DNA of 6,457 nucleotides from NCBI GenBank assembly GCA_913060845.1, contig CAJXVF010000147.1:1-6457 (forward strand). Direction: 5' to 3'. The position numbers and the translations under genes were made by a program. The notes beneath the pieces are model-generated. The model ran no database searches, was not told the origin of the DNA, and was given only the letters and a program-made list of their open reading frames with translations. The DNA is from an uncultured Alphaproteobacteria bacterium. GTDB lineage: Bacteria; Pseudomonadota; Alphaproteobacteria; Bin95. Each line of letters opens with the position of its first letter. Position 1 is the stretch's first letter. Shown piece by piece: positions 5,861-6,457 of this stretch.

Positions 5861-6457
5861 CTATTTGTACTTAGAGGGCAACATCCCGCCGACAGCACCG
5901 GACAGGTCCTTGCCCTGCAATCCGGCGACGAACTTCCTGGCGTTTGATTCCGTCGGTGAGGACAGAAGTGCGCCAGCAGCTGGTACGGACCCTTGGGCAG
6001 CGCCGATTGCTTTCTTTGCATCGGCAACGCGCTGTTCCATAGCGGCCTTATACTTTGCGTTATCAGCGCTTTTCAGAACCTTCGTCGCGTAGACGAGACC
6101 AGCAGCGTGGCCGGTTAAGAACATGCGGGACAGTTCCGCCTTGTTCATCTTCTGGTTCTTAGTGACGTCTGGAGGGTAGAAGCGATGGCGCACTTGACCC
6201 TGGCTATACTTCACCAGCTCATAGCTACCGTTGATTGGATGGCCCGCATCGATCAGCTTTCCGGCCATTGCAGGGTCAATTTTCTGCATGGTGTGGCAGG
6301 CATTACAGTTCTCGGCGATGTCGTAGACCATTGAGGAATGGATCATGCCAGCTTTTTGCGCTGCAGCCAGGCGCGACTTCTTATGGGAAGCAGACTCATC
6401 AGCAGATGATTTGACGCCAGCGCCAAGGTCATTATGGGTTTTTACCCACTTGGATGC
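5861..6457 (-). CDS. c-type cytochrome, C-terminal part (5' end outside window)
   Basis: The frame is open to the window edge and 198 residues are visible, ending in LPSKYK and a TAG stop. One heme site, CNACH, lies at visible residues 51-55. It is followed by DAGHPINGSYELVKY (69-83) and QVRHRFYPPDV (88-98), whose His are candidate distal ligands. The first methionine inside the window (6346) lies only a few residues before the heme site in an uninterrupted frame, so it is not taken as the start. The N-terminus, including any signal peptide and further hemes, is missing. The tail is helical and rich in Ala and Lys. A periplasmic place is inferred from the heme site. It precedes the iron-sulfur gene by 124 bases on the same strand, so it may belong to the same transcription unit or a neighbouring one. 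Heme protein sure; exact family not recognised. Confidence 0.85.
   Translation of the reverse strand, partial: ASKWVKTHNDLGAGVKSSADESASHKKSRLAAAQKAGMIHSSMVYDIAENCNACHTMQKIDPAMAGKLIDAGHPINGSYELVKYSQGQVRHRFYPPDVTKNQKMNKAELSRMFLTGHAAGLVYATKVLKSADNAKYKAAMEQRVADAKKAIGAAQGSVPAAGALLSSPTESNARKFVAGLQGKDLSGAVGGMLPSKYK

Noticed and set aside
43..6457. CRISPR arrays, tRNA or rRNA genes, insertion sequences
   Set aside because: No regularly spaced repeats, RNA-gene-like segments, transposase motifs or terminal inverted repeats were seen. The Tn5 mosaic end at 24-42 comes from library preparation.

Overview
The window is a tightly packed, single-direction cluster of electron-transfer genes, all on the minus strand. 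The encoded machinery is a Gram-negative, respiratory type: a Sec signal peptide, several periplasmic multiheme c-type cytochromes, and a membrane cytochrome b. A proteobacterium is the natural reading and an alphaproteobacterium is possible, but nothing here fixes the taxon. The first 42 bases are not biological. They match the Illumina Nextera read-1 adapter preceded by an i5 index, so the real sequence starts at 43 and position 43 is a contig or read end.

In order of transcription, from high to low coordinates: (1) 6457-5861, the 3' part of a c-type cytochrome gene with one visible heme site; (2) a 124-base gap with a strong hairpin (5828-5791); (3) 5736-4114, a cytoplasmic protein fusing two cyclic-nucleotide-binding domains to a ferredoxin module with four [4Fe-4S] clusters; (4) 4101-3271, a five-helix membrane protein with two H-x13-H pairs, read as a diheme cytochrome b; (5) 3274-1166, a membrane-anchored decaheme cytochrome c with a Cys-rich cytoplasmic head; (6) 1139-43, an exported cytochrome with five visible hemes, related to the c554 type and cut by the contig end. 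Genes 3-6 are almost certainly one operon. Their junctions are 12 bases, a 4-base ATGA overlap and 26 bases. Genes 3 and 4 share the same ribosome-binding arrangement, AGGGGG followed by eight bases and then the start codon.

Together the genes suggest a transmembrane electron conduit. Cytosolic iron-sulfur clusters would pass electrons to or from an inner-side heme b, across the membrane to an outer-side heme b, and on to ten and then five or more periplasmic c hemes. The cyclic-nucleotide (CRP-like) sensor on the cytosolic iron-sulfur subunit suggests that a small ligand controls the complex directly. No catalytic subunit is visible, so the substrate and the direction of electron flow are unknown. 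I recognise the domain types but cannot match the whole arrangement to a characterised system.
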